This document shows, piece by piece, positions 10,212 through 18,234 of a stretch of DNA of 64,000 nt. The stretch comes from Devosia riboflavina (GTDB taxonomy: Bacteria > Pseudomonadota > Alphaproteobacteria > Rhizobiales > Devosiaceae), in contig NZ_JQGC01000019.1 in NCBI RefSeq assembly GCF_000743575.1, forward strand, positions 1 to 64,000, in the 5' to 3' direction. Position 1 is the first letter of the stretch. Each line of letters opens with the position of its first letter. Below the pieces are notes generated by a model that worked only from the letters and a program-made list of their open reading frames with translations, searched no databases and had not been told where the DNA came from. Made by a program: the position numbers and the translations under genes.

Positions 10212-11195
10212 TTGAAGATTCTGGTTATCGGCGCCGCCGGCATGGTTGGACGCAAGCTGACGGCGGCACTGCTCAAGGCGGGGCAGGTCGCTGGTCGCGA
10301 TATTTCGGCCCTGGTGCTCGCCGACATCGTCTCGCCCGAAGCCCCGAAGGCGGCAATCCCCATCGAAACCTACGCCGTCGACCTTTCCACACCGGCTGCC
10401 GCGGAGAAGCTGATTGCCGGGCGTCCCGATCTCATCTTTCATCTCGCTGCCATCGTGTCCGGCGAGGCCGAAGCCGATTTCGAAAAGGGCTATCGCATCA
10501 ATCTCGATGGCACGCGGCATTTGCTGGAGGCGATCCGGCTTGCCAGCCGGCACGGTGCCTATGCGCCACGCTTGGTGTCCACCTCGTCCATCGCGGTTTT
10601 CGGCGAGCCCTTGCCGGCGGAAATCCCCGATGAATTTCCGCTGACTCCTCTAACCAGCTATGGCACGCAAAAGGCGATCGGCGAGCTGCTCTTGGCTGAT
10701 TATTCCCGCCGCGGTTTTGTCGATGGCGTGGGCATTCGCCTGCCGACCATCGTGGTCCGGCCTGGAAAACCCAACAAGGCCGCGTCGGGCTTCTTTTCCG
10801 GCATCATCCGTGAGCCCCTCGCCGGCGTCGAAGCGGTCTTGCCGGTCGATACGAGCGTTCGCCACTGGTTTGCGAGCCCACGCGCAGCCGTGAGTTTCCT
10901 GCTGCACGCCGCCGAGATGGATACGTCCGGCCTCGGGCAGCGCCGCTCGCTCACCATGCCGGGCCTTGCTGCCACTGTCGGCGACGAGATCGAAGCCTTG
11001 CGGCGCATTGCCGGAGAAAAGGCGGTAAAGCTCATTCGGCACGAACCTGACCCGGTCATTGCCGGGATCGTGGCCGGCTGGCCGCAGGCTTTTTCGGCCA
11101 AGCGCGCAGAAAGCCTCGGCTTTGTCGCCGAGAGCCGCTTCGATGATATTATTCGCGCTCACATTGAGGATGAGTTGGGCGGACAATTGGGCTGA
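10212..11195 (+). CDS. NAD-dependent epimerase/dehydratase, DenD-like (D-erythronate dehydrogenase type)
   Basis: 327 residues. TTG 10212 is chosen over TTG 10197 because GGAGGA lies just upstream at correct spacing and the protein then opens LKILVIGAAGMVG, a Rossmann start. This is an extended short-chain dehydrogenase: the nucleotide motif GAAGMVG is at about 7-13, and the catalytic Ser (STSSIAVFG) and YxxxK (SYGTQK) are in place. The segment RPGKPNKAASGFFSG resembles DenD enzymes, which oxidise D-erythronate at C2. No other erythronate genes (kinase, DenK-like or OtnI-like) lie nearby, so the substrate is inferred from resemblance only. The murB start follows closely (40 bases), suggesting co-transcription. 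Confidence 0.7.
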   Translation: MKILVIGAAGMVGRKLTAALLKAGQVAGRDISALVLADIVSPEAPKAAIPIETYAVDLSTPAAAEKLIAGRPDLIFHLAAIVSGEAEADFEKGYRINLDGTRHLLEAIRLASRHGAYAPRLVSTSSIAVFGEPLPAEIPDEFPLTPLTSYGTQKAIGELLLADYSRRGFVDGVGIRLPTIVVRPGKPNKAASGFFSGIIREPLAGVEAVLPVDTSVRHWFASPRAAVSFLLHAAEMDTSGLGQRRSLTMPGLAATVGDEIEALRRIAGEKAVKLIRHEPDPVIAGIVAGWPQAFSAKRAESLGFVAESRFDDIIRAHIEDELGGQLG

Positions 11196-11235
11196 TGCAT
11201 TGCCAGGCCAGCCAGACCGCACCTATAACCCGGCC

Positions 11236-12255
11236 ATGACCACGTCCTATCTCAACCTCAAGCCCGATTTCGATCTGTCTGCGCGCAACACATTGGCGCT
11301 CAAGGCCCGGTCGCGCTGGGGCGCCATGCTGGAAGCCCCCGATCAGGTGCCCGCGCTTTTCGCCCTGGCGCGGGAACGCGGCCTGCCTCTGCGCATCCTT
11401 GGCGGCGGGAGCAATGTGGTGCTTTCAGCAGATTTCGCCGGGATCACGGCTGTGGTGGCGACCACCGGCCGTGTAGTCATCAAGCAGACCGAGGACCATG
11501 TTCTGGTCGAAGCGGCAGCCGGGGAAACCTGGCATGACTTCGTCGTCTGGACGGTCGAGCAAGGTTTTGGCGGCATCGAGAACCTGGCGGGCATTCCCGG
11601 CACCGTCGGCGCCGCGCCGGTGCAGAATATTGGCGCCTATGGCGCGGAAGTGGCCGATGTCTTCGAGAGCCTCGTGGCTTTCGATACGGTCGACAAGGTC
11701 CTTAAGACGTTTACGGCTGCCGATTGCGCCTTCGCCTATCGCGATAGCGTCTTCAAGCGGGAGGCGGGGCGCTATGTGGTGCTGTCGCTGCGTTTGCGGC
11801 TGCCGCGCCCCTGGAAACCCAATCTACGCTTTGCGGGTCTCGCAGAACTGGCCGAGCAACCGGCGCTTGATCCGCGGACGGTGATGGATCGCGTCCTTTA
11901 CCTGCGCGGGTCCAAATTGCCCGATTGGCGCGTGACGCCGAATGCGGGATCATTTTTCCAGAACCCGATCGTCAGCCTGAATGAAGCGGCACCAGTTCTT
12001 GCCGCCTTTCCGGCGGCCCCCAATTTTCCGCAGGCCGATGGTCGAACCAAGCTCTCGGCCGGCTGGCTGATCGAGCAGAGCGGGCTCAAGGGCTTTTCCA
12101 TGGGGCGGGCTGGCATCTCCGAGCGCCATGCCCTGGTGGTGGTCAATCTCGGCGAGGCTGATGCCGGCGACATCGCTGCCCTCGCAGCGCGTGTTAAGGC
12201 GACCGTGAAAGCGCGATTTGGCATAGTGCTGCACGAAGAGCCGGTCTTTCTCTAG
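11236..12255 (+). CDS. murB: MurB, UDP-N-acetylenolpyruvoylglucosamine reductase, type I (E. coli-like)
   Basis: 339 residues from ATG 11236. MurB reduces UDP-GlcNAc-enolpyruvate to UDP-MurNAc with NADPH and FAD in the cytoplasm. The FAD-binding segment GGGSNVVL and the PGTVGAAPVQNIGAYG block are present. The catalytic residues occur in YRDSVFK (Arg), NAGSFFQNP (Ser) and HEEPVFL (Glu). The segments KLPDWRVTPNAGSFF, APNFPQADG and KLSAGWLIEQSGLKG match the longer type I enzymes of enterobacteria, whereas most alphaproteobacteria carry a type II MurB inside the dcw cluster. Here the gene stands alone beside a dehydrogenase, so it may be a second or transferred copy. Its stop overlaps the converging EAL gene by four bases. 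Confidence 0.88.
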   Translation: MTTSYLNLKPDFDLSARNTLALKARSRWGAMLEAPDQVPALFALARERGLPLRILGGGSNVVLSADFAGITAVVATTGRVVIKQTEDHVLVEAAAGETWHDFVVWTVEQGFGGIENLAGIPGTVGAAPVQNIGAYGAEVADVFESLVAFDTVDKVLKTFTAADCAFAYRDSVFKREAGRYVVLSLRLRLPRPWKPNLRFAGLAELAEQPALDPRTVMDRVLYLRGSKLPDWRVTPNAGSFFQNPIVSLNEAAPVLAAFPAAPNFPQADGRTKLSAGWLIEQSGLKGFSMGRAGISERHALVVVNLGEADAGDIAALAARVKATVKARFGIVLHEEPVFL

Positions 12256-13589
12256 GCCGCCGCTGCCGCAGCAGGCCGCATGAAATCGTCAAGCGGAACT
12301 GGCCGGCCGAAGAGAAAGCCCTGATAGGCCTGACAGCCATTCTGGGTCAGGAAATTGACCTGTTCCCGCGTCTCTACCCCTTCGGCGAGCACGTCGAGTT
12401 CCAAGTCTAGCCCCATCTGGACGATGCTGCGCACCAGGGCGGCGCTGCGCTTGTTCTCCATCATCGACTGCACAAAACTGCGGTCGATCTTCAACTGCGT
12501 CAGGGGCAACTGCCGGAGATAGCCGAGGGACGAATAGCCGGTACCGAAATCATCGAGCGCCATGCCGATGCCCACGGCGCGCAGCACGTGCATCTTGGCG
12601 GTGACCAGTTCGGGATTGGCGACCATGACGCTTTCCGTCAGCTCGATCTTGAGCCGGGTTGGGTCGATGCCAAAGGTCTCGATCAGGTTCAGCACCGAGC
12701 GTTCAAAACCGTCTTCGAGAAATTGGCTGGCACTCACATTGACCGAGAGCGTGAGGTGTCGCGTTTCCTCGTTCTTGGCCCAGTCCGCCAGCGTCTGCAT
12801 TGCCTGCTGCAGCACCCAATAGCCAATCCGGCCCATGAGTCCTGCCTGTTCGGCGGCGGGAATGAACTCGGCGGGCGAAATCGGCTTGCCGCCGGCCGGC
12901 GTCCAGCGGAGCAGGGCTTCGGCGCCAATGCGACGGCCGTTGCGATCAACCTGCGGCTGGTAATAAAGCTCGAACTCTTCGCGCCAGAGCGCGTCGGCCA
13001 GGTTGCGCGCCAATCTATCGGTACGCTCAATCTCGGCCTGCAGCGCATAGACGCAAAGAGCGCTGAGCGCCGTGGCGATGATAGAATTCACCCAGACGCC
13101 ATAGATCCTGATGTCGTCGGCAATGGGCTGGGCGAAGGGCAGGGCATAATGCGTGCTGGAAAGGGCAATGAAGCCCAGCAGGCTGGCGCCGATCAGAACC
13201 GCCTGGATCGGCGAGCGATTGGTCTTGAAGTTGATATAGCCGACGAGGGCCAAGGGCAGCAGGAACAGATGGGAGACGCGCGGCAAGTCTCCATTGGGCA
13301 CGTCGAACATCAGGCACAGGCCAAGCACGAAGGCCAGCAGGGCAAATTGGGTAACATAAAGCGAGGTGGTGACCCGGCCCGCATTGGCCAATTTCAAACT
13401 GACAAGGCACAATAGCGTCAGAAAAATCTGCCCCAGGGACAGCATTGGCTGGCCCTGGACCGCAAACACCGCTGCCCAGAACACAGACAAAGCCGACACT
13501 GCCGCCGCGGAGATCTTGTAAGCCAAGATCAGCCGGGAGGAATATTTGGTCGTATCCGTCATCGTTCGGGGCCGAGACGTTGGGCTCAC
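12252..13589 (-). CDS. Membrane-anchored EAL-domain c-di-GMP phosphodiesterase
   Basis: 445 residues from GTG 13589; an alternative ATG at 13562 gives a nine-residue shorter protein, and neither has a clear ribosome binding site. About residues 20-185 form roughly six membrane segments with no recognisable ligand domain. The EAL domain fills residues ~195-435: EALLRW (E224), NVSASQF, ELTES, DDFGTGYSSLGYL, KIDRSFV and AEGVE are all intact, so phosphodiesterase activity is expected. There is no GGDEF domain. It would lower c-di-GMP in response to a membrane or envelope signal. It faces murB tail to tail, and the stop codons share the palindrome CTAG. Confidence 0.9.
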   Translation of the reverse strand: MSPTSRPRTMTDTTKYSSRLILAYKISAAAVSALSVFWAAVFAVQGQPMLSLGQIFLTLLCLVSLKLANAGRVTTSLYVTQFALLAFVLGLCLMFDVPNGDLPRVSHLFLLPLALVGYINFKTNRSPIQAVLIGASLLGFIALSSTHYALPFAQPIADDIRIYGVWVNSIIATALSALCVYALQAEIERTDRLARNLADALWREEFELYYQPQVDRNGRRIGAEALLRWTPAGGKPISPAEFIPAAEQAGLMGRIGYWVLQQAMQTLADWAKNEETRHLTLSVNVSASQFLEDGFERSVLNLIETFGIDPTRLKIELTESVMVANPELVTAKMHVLRAVGIGMALDDFGTGYSSLGYLRQLPLTQLKIDRSFVQSMMENKRSAALVRSIVQMGLDLELDVLAEGVETREQVNFLTQNGCQAYQGFLFGRPVPLDDFMRPAAAAAA

Positions 13590-13910
13590 ACGCAGCTCTC
13601 GCTATTTTCGGTGTCGTGTCAGACCATTGGGCCTGACGGCATTGGCCGACACAATAGCAGACAGAATTTAAGACATCTTGTGCGGGACCACTATGGGCCG
13701 ATGTCTTCGTCCGTGGTGTCCAAAGTACTACGCGAAGCTATGTGGTTTTAGCATTGTTTTGCTTCCACAGTTGGCCCAGCAACCTTTGCTTTCAAAGCTC
13801 TTGCGGGAGCGAAACCAAAGTTTGCCGCCATACGACACCATGAGTTGCGCTGCCGTCGCGCCACTCAGCTCTACATTGCGGAGGTCTAGGCCGCTGGCTC
13901 GACGCATGCT
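13590..13910. other. Intergenic region between the EAL gene and the lacI-type gene
   Basis: About 320 bases with lower GC than the surroundings. It lies upstream of the EAL gene and downstream of the regulator gene, so it should contain the EAL promoter. No convincing gene, terminator or operator was recognised. Confidence 0.5.
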
Positions 13911-14915
13911 TCAAGCGCTGGCAAATTCTCTAACGGCGCATTCCAGAACTTCGGCTCTGACCTCGCCGGTATAGACCCCATTCAGCCGCTCGATCAGCAT
14001 TGCAACGGCGCGGTGCGCCAGTGCAGAGGGAGCGACACCGACCCTCGTCAGGGTGGGGCGCACATAGCGCATTTCCGGCTGGTCACCGAAGGCGGCGACC
14101 GCAATGTCCTCGGGCACGCGGATATTGTGATCGTGCAGACGCGCCAGTCCGGCCATGGCCATGAGATAATTGGCAAAGAAGATGGCGCTCGGCATGTTGC
14201 CGCGATGGTGTTCGACCAGCCAGTCGACGGCCTCTTCGCCCGAGGGCGCGAGATAGGTCCCTTCATAGCGCAGGTCGGCGCTCGGCGGAGCGCCGTGGTC
14301 GGCCAAGCCCTTTTCGATACCATCGGCCCGCGCCATCGCTTCGGCGAAATGAGCGGGGCCGGTGACGTGGGCCACGCGACGATGGCCCTTTTGGGCGAGA
14401 AGCTTTCCCATGGCATAGCCCCCGCCGAAATCGTCGATCTTGACGCTATCCACGGCGCGATTGGGCAGGTCGCCAATGAACACGGTCGGGATATCGAGCT
14501 TAAGTAGCTCGTCATGCATGCGGTGGAGCGCAAAATCGCCCACGATAAGGCCGTCGACACGCTTGTTGCGAATCTGCCTGAGGTATTCGCGGTTGTGGTC
14601 CTGCGGATGCCCGCCCGGCACGTCGGAGTTGAAGATCATGGTGTCGAGCCCGATCGCTTCAAGGTCAGACTGCGCCGTTTTAACGAGCTCCGGATAAAAG
14701 GGGTTGCGGATATCGGGGATGAGCAGGGCCACGATATTGGTGCGGCCTGTGCGTAGGCTCTGGGCTTGCGGATTGGGCACATAGCCCATCTCGTCGATGG
14801 CGGCGAGAACGCGGGTGCGAAGATGCTCGGAGACGCGGTCGGCGTGATTGAGCACGTGCGAAACGGTGGTGCGGGAGACGCCAGCGCGTTCGGCAACCTT
14901 GGAAATCGTTGTCAT
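13911..14915 (-). CDS. LacI-family transcriptional regulator of the GH172/ABC locus
   Basis: 334 residues from ATG 14915 (MTTISKVAERAGVSRTTV); the frame extends 20 residues further upstream, but through the operator region. The N-terminal helix-turn-helix (ISKVAERAGVSRTTVSHVLN) and hinge (PNPQAQSLRTGRTN) are typical. The rest is a periplasmic-binding-protein-like sugar sensor (LIPDIRNPFYPEL, AVAAFGDQPE). It is divergent from the glycosidase and transporter genes starting at 15274. Two ATTTGCAAAT palindromes sit 28-62 bases upstream of its start. It probably represses that operon, and itself, until a sugar ligand binds. Confidence 0.9.
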   Translation of the reverse strand: MTTISKVAERAGVSRTTVSHVLNHADRVSEHLRTRVLAAIDEMGYVPNPQAQSLRTGRTNIVALLIPDIRNPFYPELVKTAQSDLEAIGLDTMIFNSDVPGGHPQDHNREYLRQIRNKRVDGLIVGDFALHRMHDELLKLDIPTVFIGDLPNRAVDSVKIDDFGGGYAMGKLLAQKGHRRVAHVTGPAHFAEAMARADGIEKGLADHGAPPSADLRYEGTYLAPSGEEAVDWLVEHHRGNMPSAIFFANYLMAMAGLARLHDHNIRVPEDIAVAAFGDQPEMRYVRPTLTRVGVAPSALAHRAVAMLIERLNGVYTGEVRAEVLECAVREFASA

Positions 14916-14943
14916 AAAGGGATCGCTATCATTGCCAAAATCG

Positions 14944-14979
14944 ATTTGCAAATTGATTTGTGAATGCATTTGCAAATGC
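14944..14979. promoter_or_regulatory. Paired palindromic operator candidates for the LacI regulator
   Basis: ATTTGCAAAT occurs at 14944-14953 and again at 14968-14977, 24 bp centre to centre. The second sits inside the longer perfect palindrome GCATTTGCAAATGC (14966-14979). Placement just upstream of the regulator and ahead of the divergent operon suits LacI-type repression. Confidence 0.6.
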
Positions 14980-15273
14980 GAAATTGCTTGTTATGGTGCC
15001 CTTGTCGGATGGCGACCAGACGCTGTCGACGGGATGGGAATGGGTTAGCACGGACAAGAAGCCGGCAGTCCATCCACCTTCGGGAGGACATCGATGCTGC
15101 ACTTCGACTCTGCCACCTAGGGCCTCGCCGGCCGTCTTCTTCTTCATCGCAAATGTCTCTCGCAATCGCCGCCCGGCGTTGCGCAGTCACGTCTTTGCTT
15201 CATCGAGCCATTGCGACGGGCGCCTGGTGGCGCGCGACCGGATGGTTGCTGCCTCAACGCTGCGGAATACCAC
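14980..15273. other. Leader region before the GH172 gene, with an eight-codon ORF
   Basis: About 290 bases. A GGAGG at 15083-15087 is correctly spaced from an ATG at 15094 that opens only eight codons (MLHFDSAT, stop 15118-15120). This may be a leader peptide or the remnant of a former first gene. No terminator-like hairpin was recognised. Confidence 0.4.
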
Positions 15274-16389
15274 ATGAACGCTCCCTTTTCCGGCCTCGAC
15301 GTCAATCTGGGCAATCTTTACCGCCTGTCTCAAGCCAAGACCCGCTCCATTTCACCGGAGAATTTCACCGGTGAAAAGGGCAGGGGTGGCATGGCCACCG
15401 AAGGAACTGGCGCCGATTGCGCCCGTGGCCTCGGCCAGGGCTGGAAGGTGTCGCCGTCCATCCGCATCGATGCCAATGAAACCCGCGTGCTGGCGGATAT
15501 CGAAGGGCCGGGCGCCATCCAACAGATCTGGCTGACCACAGCCAATCTGCGCTGGCGCGACCTGATCCTGCGCATCTATTGGGACGATCAGGAGCATCCT
15601 TCGGTAGAGGCGCCGGTGGGCGACTTCTTCTGCTCCGGCTGGAACCGCTTCGCGCAAGTGACCTCGCTCGCCGTCTGCGTCAATCCGGGCCGCGCCTTCA
15701 ATTGCTACTGGCAGATGCCGTTCAAGAAGCGCGCCCGCATCACCATCGAAAACCGCGATCCCGACGATTTCGGCATCATCTATTACCAGATCAACTATGC
15801 GCTGGCCGAGGTCCCGGAAGACGCCGCCTATTTCCACGCGCAGTTCCGCCGCACCAATCCGCTGCCGTTCAAGGAGGACTACACCGTCCTCGATGGCGTG
15901 AGCGGCCAGGGTCAATATGTGGGCACCTACATGGCCTGGGGCGTCAACAATGCCGGCTGGTGGGGCGAGGGCGAGATCAAGTTCTTCATGGATGGGGACA
16001 AGCAATTCCCCACCATCTGTGGCACCGGCACGGAGGACTATTTCTGCGGCGCCTATAACTTTGACGGCGGCGTCGTCGATGCCACCATGGACAGCCGTTA
16101 TCGCGAATTTACCACGCCCTATGCCGGCCTGCCGCAGGTCTTGCGGCCCGACGGCACCTATCAGAGCCAGACGCGCTTCGGTATGTATCGCTGGCATGTC
16201 CACGATCCGATCCGCTTCGACAGCGACCTGCGCGTCACCATTCAGGCCCTTGGCTGGCGCACGGAAAAGAAGGATCGGCGCTACCTGCCATTGCAGGATG
16301 ACATCGCCTCGGTCGCCTTCTGGTACCAGACCTTGCCCACGGCGCCGTTCTCGCAACTGCCCGATCGCGACTATCTCGAGATCATCTGA
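15274..16389 (+). CDS. DUF2961 glycoside hydrolase, GH172 family
   Basis: 371 residues. ATG 15274 is preferred to the frame's earlier starts, whose translation (RRAPGGARPDG) is not protein-like. The family hallmark GTGTEDYF lies at about 250-257, and the rest has the DUF2961 pattern (EGPGAIQQIWLT, YWDDQEHPSVEAP). Characterised GH172 enzymes act on alpha-D-fructofuranosides, difructose dianhydrides and D-arabinofuranosides, as oligomers of a double jelly-roll fold. No signal peptide is seen, so it is probably cytoplasmic and cleaves what the adjacent transporter imports; the transporter starts two bases downstream. The exact sugar is not readable from the sequence. Confidence 0.85.
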   Translation: MNAPFSGLDVNLGNLYRLSQAKTRSISPENFTGEKGRGGMATEGTGADCARGLGQGWKVSPSIRIDANETRVLADIEGPGAIQQIWLTTANLRWRDLILRIYWDDQEHPSVEAPVGDFFCSGWNRFAQVTSLAVCVNPGRAFNCYWQMPFKKRARITIENRDPDDFGIIYYQINYALAEVPEDAAYFHAQFRRTNPLPFKEDYTVLDGVSGQGQYVGTYMAWGVNNAGWWGEGEIKFFMDGDKQFPTICGTGTEDYFCGAYNFDGGVVDATMDSRYREFTTPYAGLPQVLRPDGTYQSQTRFGMYRWHVHDPIRFDSDLRVTIQALGWRTEKKDRRYLPLQDDIASVAFWYQTLPTAPFSQLPDRDYLEII

Positions 16390-16391
16390 CC

Positions 16392-17390
16392 ATGCACCTT
16401 CTCCGCTTCATTGCCGGGCGGCTCGTGGTCTATGCGCTGGTGATCGTCTTCGCGCTCACCGTGCTGTTCTTCGTGCCGCGCCTTGGCCCCACCGATCCGG
16501 TGGAGGCCATGCTGGCCAAGGTCGCCTCGCAGGGCGCCTATATGGACCCCGCGCAGGTCGACAAGCTGCGCCAGTCGCTCATCGACACTTTTGGGCTCGG
16601 CGGCTCGCTCTGGGAACAATACGGCGCCTTCGTCAATCGCATCGTCTTCAGCGCCGACTTTGGCCCATCGCTCTCCATGTATCCGACCCCGGTGATGGAG
16701 CTGATCTGGAATGCACTGCCCTGGACTTTTGGCTTGCTGCTGAGTTCGACGCTGATTGCCTGGATACTGGGCAATTTCGTCGGCCTGCTCTCCGGCTGGC
16801 GACCCAATTCGAACAGTTCGCGGGTGATGGAGGGGATCGCCATCTGCCTCTATCCGATCCCCTACTACATCCTCGCGCTCGTGCTCTCGATCCTCTTTTC
16901 CTATGTGTGGAAGATCTTTCCGCTCACCACCACCATTCGCGGCGCGCCATGGAGTTGGGAGCTGGTTTCCAGCATCGTCTGGAACTCGTTCCTGCCGGCC
17001 ATGTCGATCGTCATCGTGGTGTTCGGCTGGTGGGTGATCAGCGTCAAGGCCCAGACATCAGCCCTCAAGGAAGAGGAGTTCGCGCGCTATGCAAGGCTGA
17101 AAGGCCTGAGCGACGGGCGCATCCTCACCGCCTATATCCTGCCCAACGCCCTCCTGCCGCAGATCACCTTTCTGGCGCTGCAGATCGGGTTGATGTTCAA
17201 CGGCTCGCTGATCACCGAAATCCTCTTCGATTATCCGGGCCTTGGGCTGCTGATCTACACGGCCGTGCTGCAGGGCGATTTCAACCTGCTCATGGGCACG
17301 ATTAGCCTTTCGGTGATCGCCGTCGCGACCGCGACCATGATCATCGATCTCATCTATCCCCTTCTCGATCCTCGTATCCGGCACAGGTAG
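16392..17390 (+). CDS. ABC transporter permease, peptide/nickel (DppB/OppB) type
   Basis: 332 residues with about six membrane spans. The first span is at residues 7-30 (LVVYALVIVFALTVLFFVP). A periplasmic loop follows, and the EAA-type loop (RYARLKGLSDGRILTAYILP) contacts the ATPases. It forms the pore with the following DppC-type permease. The gene begins two bases after the GH172 stop, so the glycosidase and transporter share a transcript. In this setting the cargo is probably an oligosaccharide rather than a peptide, as for other family-5 transporters paired with glycosidases. Confidence 0.87.
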   Translation: MHLLRFIAGRLVVYALVIVFALTVLFFVPRLGPTDPVEAMLAKVASQGAYMDPAQVDKLRQSLIDTFGLGGSLWEQYGAFVNRIVFSADFGPSLSMYPTPVMELIWNALPWTFGLLLSSTLIAWILGNFVGLLSGWRPNSNSSRVMEGIAICLYPIPYYILALVLSILFSYVWKIFPLTTTIRGAPWSWELVSSIVWNSFLPAMSIVIVVFGWWVISVKAQTSALKEEEFARYARLKGLSDGRILTAYILPNALLPQITFLALQIGLMFNGSLITEILFDYPGLGLLIYTAVLQGDFNLLMGTISLSVIAVATATMIIDLIYPLLDPRIRHR

Positions 17391-17394
17391 ACCG

Positions 17395-18234
17395 ATGCGC
17401 AGTTTCTTTACCCACGCGCCGTTCCGGCTCTATCTAGGCCTTCTGCTTCTGGCGGTGTGCATCGTCGTCGGCGGGATTCTGCCCTGGCTGGCGCCCGGCG
17501 ATCCGCTCGTCTGGTATTCGGCTCCGCGCAACCAGAACCCCAGCGGGGCCTATTGGCTGGGGACCACCAGCCTTGGCCAGGACGTCTTCTGGCTCCTCAC
17601 CTATGCCCTGCGCAATTCGATCATCCTCGGGCTGATCGTCGCCGGCCTGTCCACGGTCATCGGCGTCTTTCTCGGCCTTGCCGCCGGCTATGCCGGGGGC
17701 TGGCTCGATCGGGTGCTGAGCTTTTTCATGGATGCGCTGCTTTGCATTCCGACGCTGCCCATCCTGATCCTGATGGCGGCGCTCTTCGGCGGCCAATTGG
17801 CGCTACCCATCGTCGGCTTGCTGCTCGTGGTCTTCAACTGGCCCTATCCGGCCCGGCAGGTGCGCGCCGTGGCGCTCACCATGCGCGAACGTGAATTCAT
17901 CAATGTCGCCTGGTTTTCGGGGGAGTCGAGCACCCGCATCCTCATACGGCACATCTTCCCCTATATCGCCGGCTGGTCGGCGGCCAATTTCATCAACACG
18001 GTGCTGGTCGGCATTTCGACCGAGAGCGCCCTGGCGGTGATCGGTCTCTCGAGCGCCCAGCAGGCTACGCTCGGCACCATGATCTACTGGGCCATCAACT
18101 ATCAGGCTTTGCTGGGCGGAAAATACGTCTGGATCGGCTCCCCCGTGGTCGCCATCGTCCTTCTTTTCATCGGCCTCTTCCTCGTCTCCTCGGGCCTCTC
18201 CATGCAGTCCGCCGCGAAGAGGATGAGCGTATGA
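17395..18234 (+). CDS. ABC transporter permease, DppC/OppC type
   Basis: 279 residues. The N-terminal span is LYLGLLLLAVCIVVGGILPWL, and the characteristic early motif YWLGTTSLGQDVFWLLTYA corresponds to the GTDxxGRDxxSR block of DppC permeases. The EAA loop reads REFINVAWFSGESSTRILI. It partners the upstream permease; four bases separate them, and the downstream ATPase start overlaps its end by four bases (ATGA). The GRD of the usual block is GQD here, a small deviation from peptide permeases. Confidence 0.87.
   Translation: MRSFFTHAPFRLYLGLLLLAVCIVVGGILPWLAPGDPLVWYSAPRNQNPSGAYWLGTTSLGQDVFWLLTYALRNSIILGLIVAGLSTVIGVFLGLAAGYAGGWLDRVLSFFMDALLCIPTLPILILMAALFGGQLALPIVGLLLVVFNWPYPARQVRAVALTMREREFINVAWFSGESSTRILIRHIFPYIAGWSAANFINTVLVGISTESALAVIGLSSAQQATLGTMIYWAINYQALLGGKYVWIGSPVVAIVLLFIGLFLVSSGLSMQSAAKRMSV

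Noticed and set aside
13678-13974. 98-codon plus-strand frame before the LacI gene
   Set aside because: No ribosome binding site or family resemblance, and it overlaps the end of the regulator gene on the other strand.
15364-15375. Palindrome TTCACCGGTGAA inside the GH172 gene
   Set aside because: It lies in coding sequence, does not resemble the operator pair upstream, and is explained by the codons of the GH172 N-terminus.
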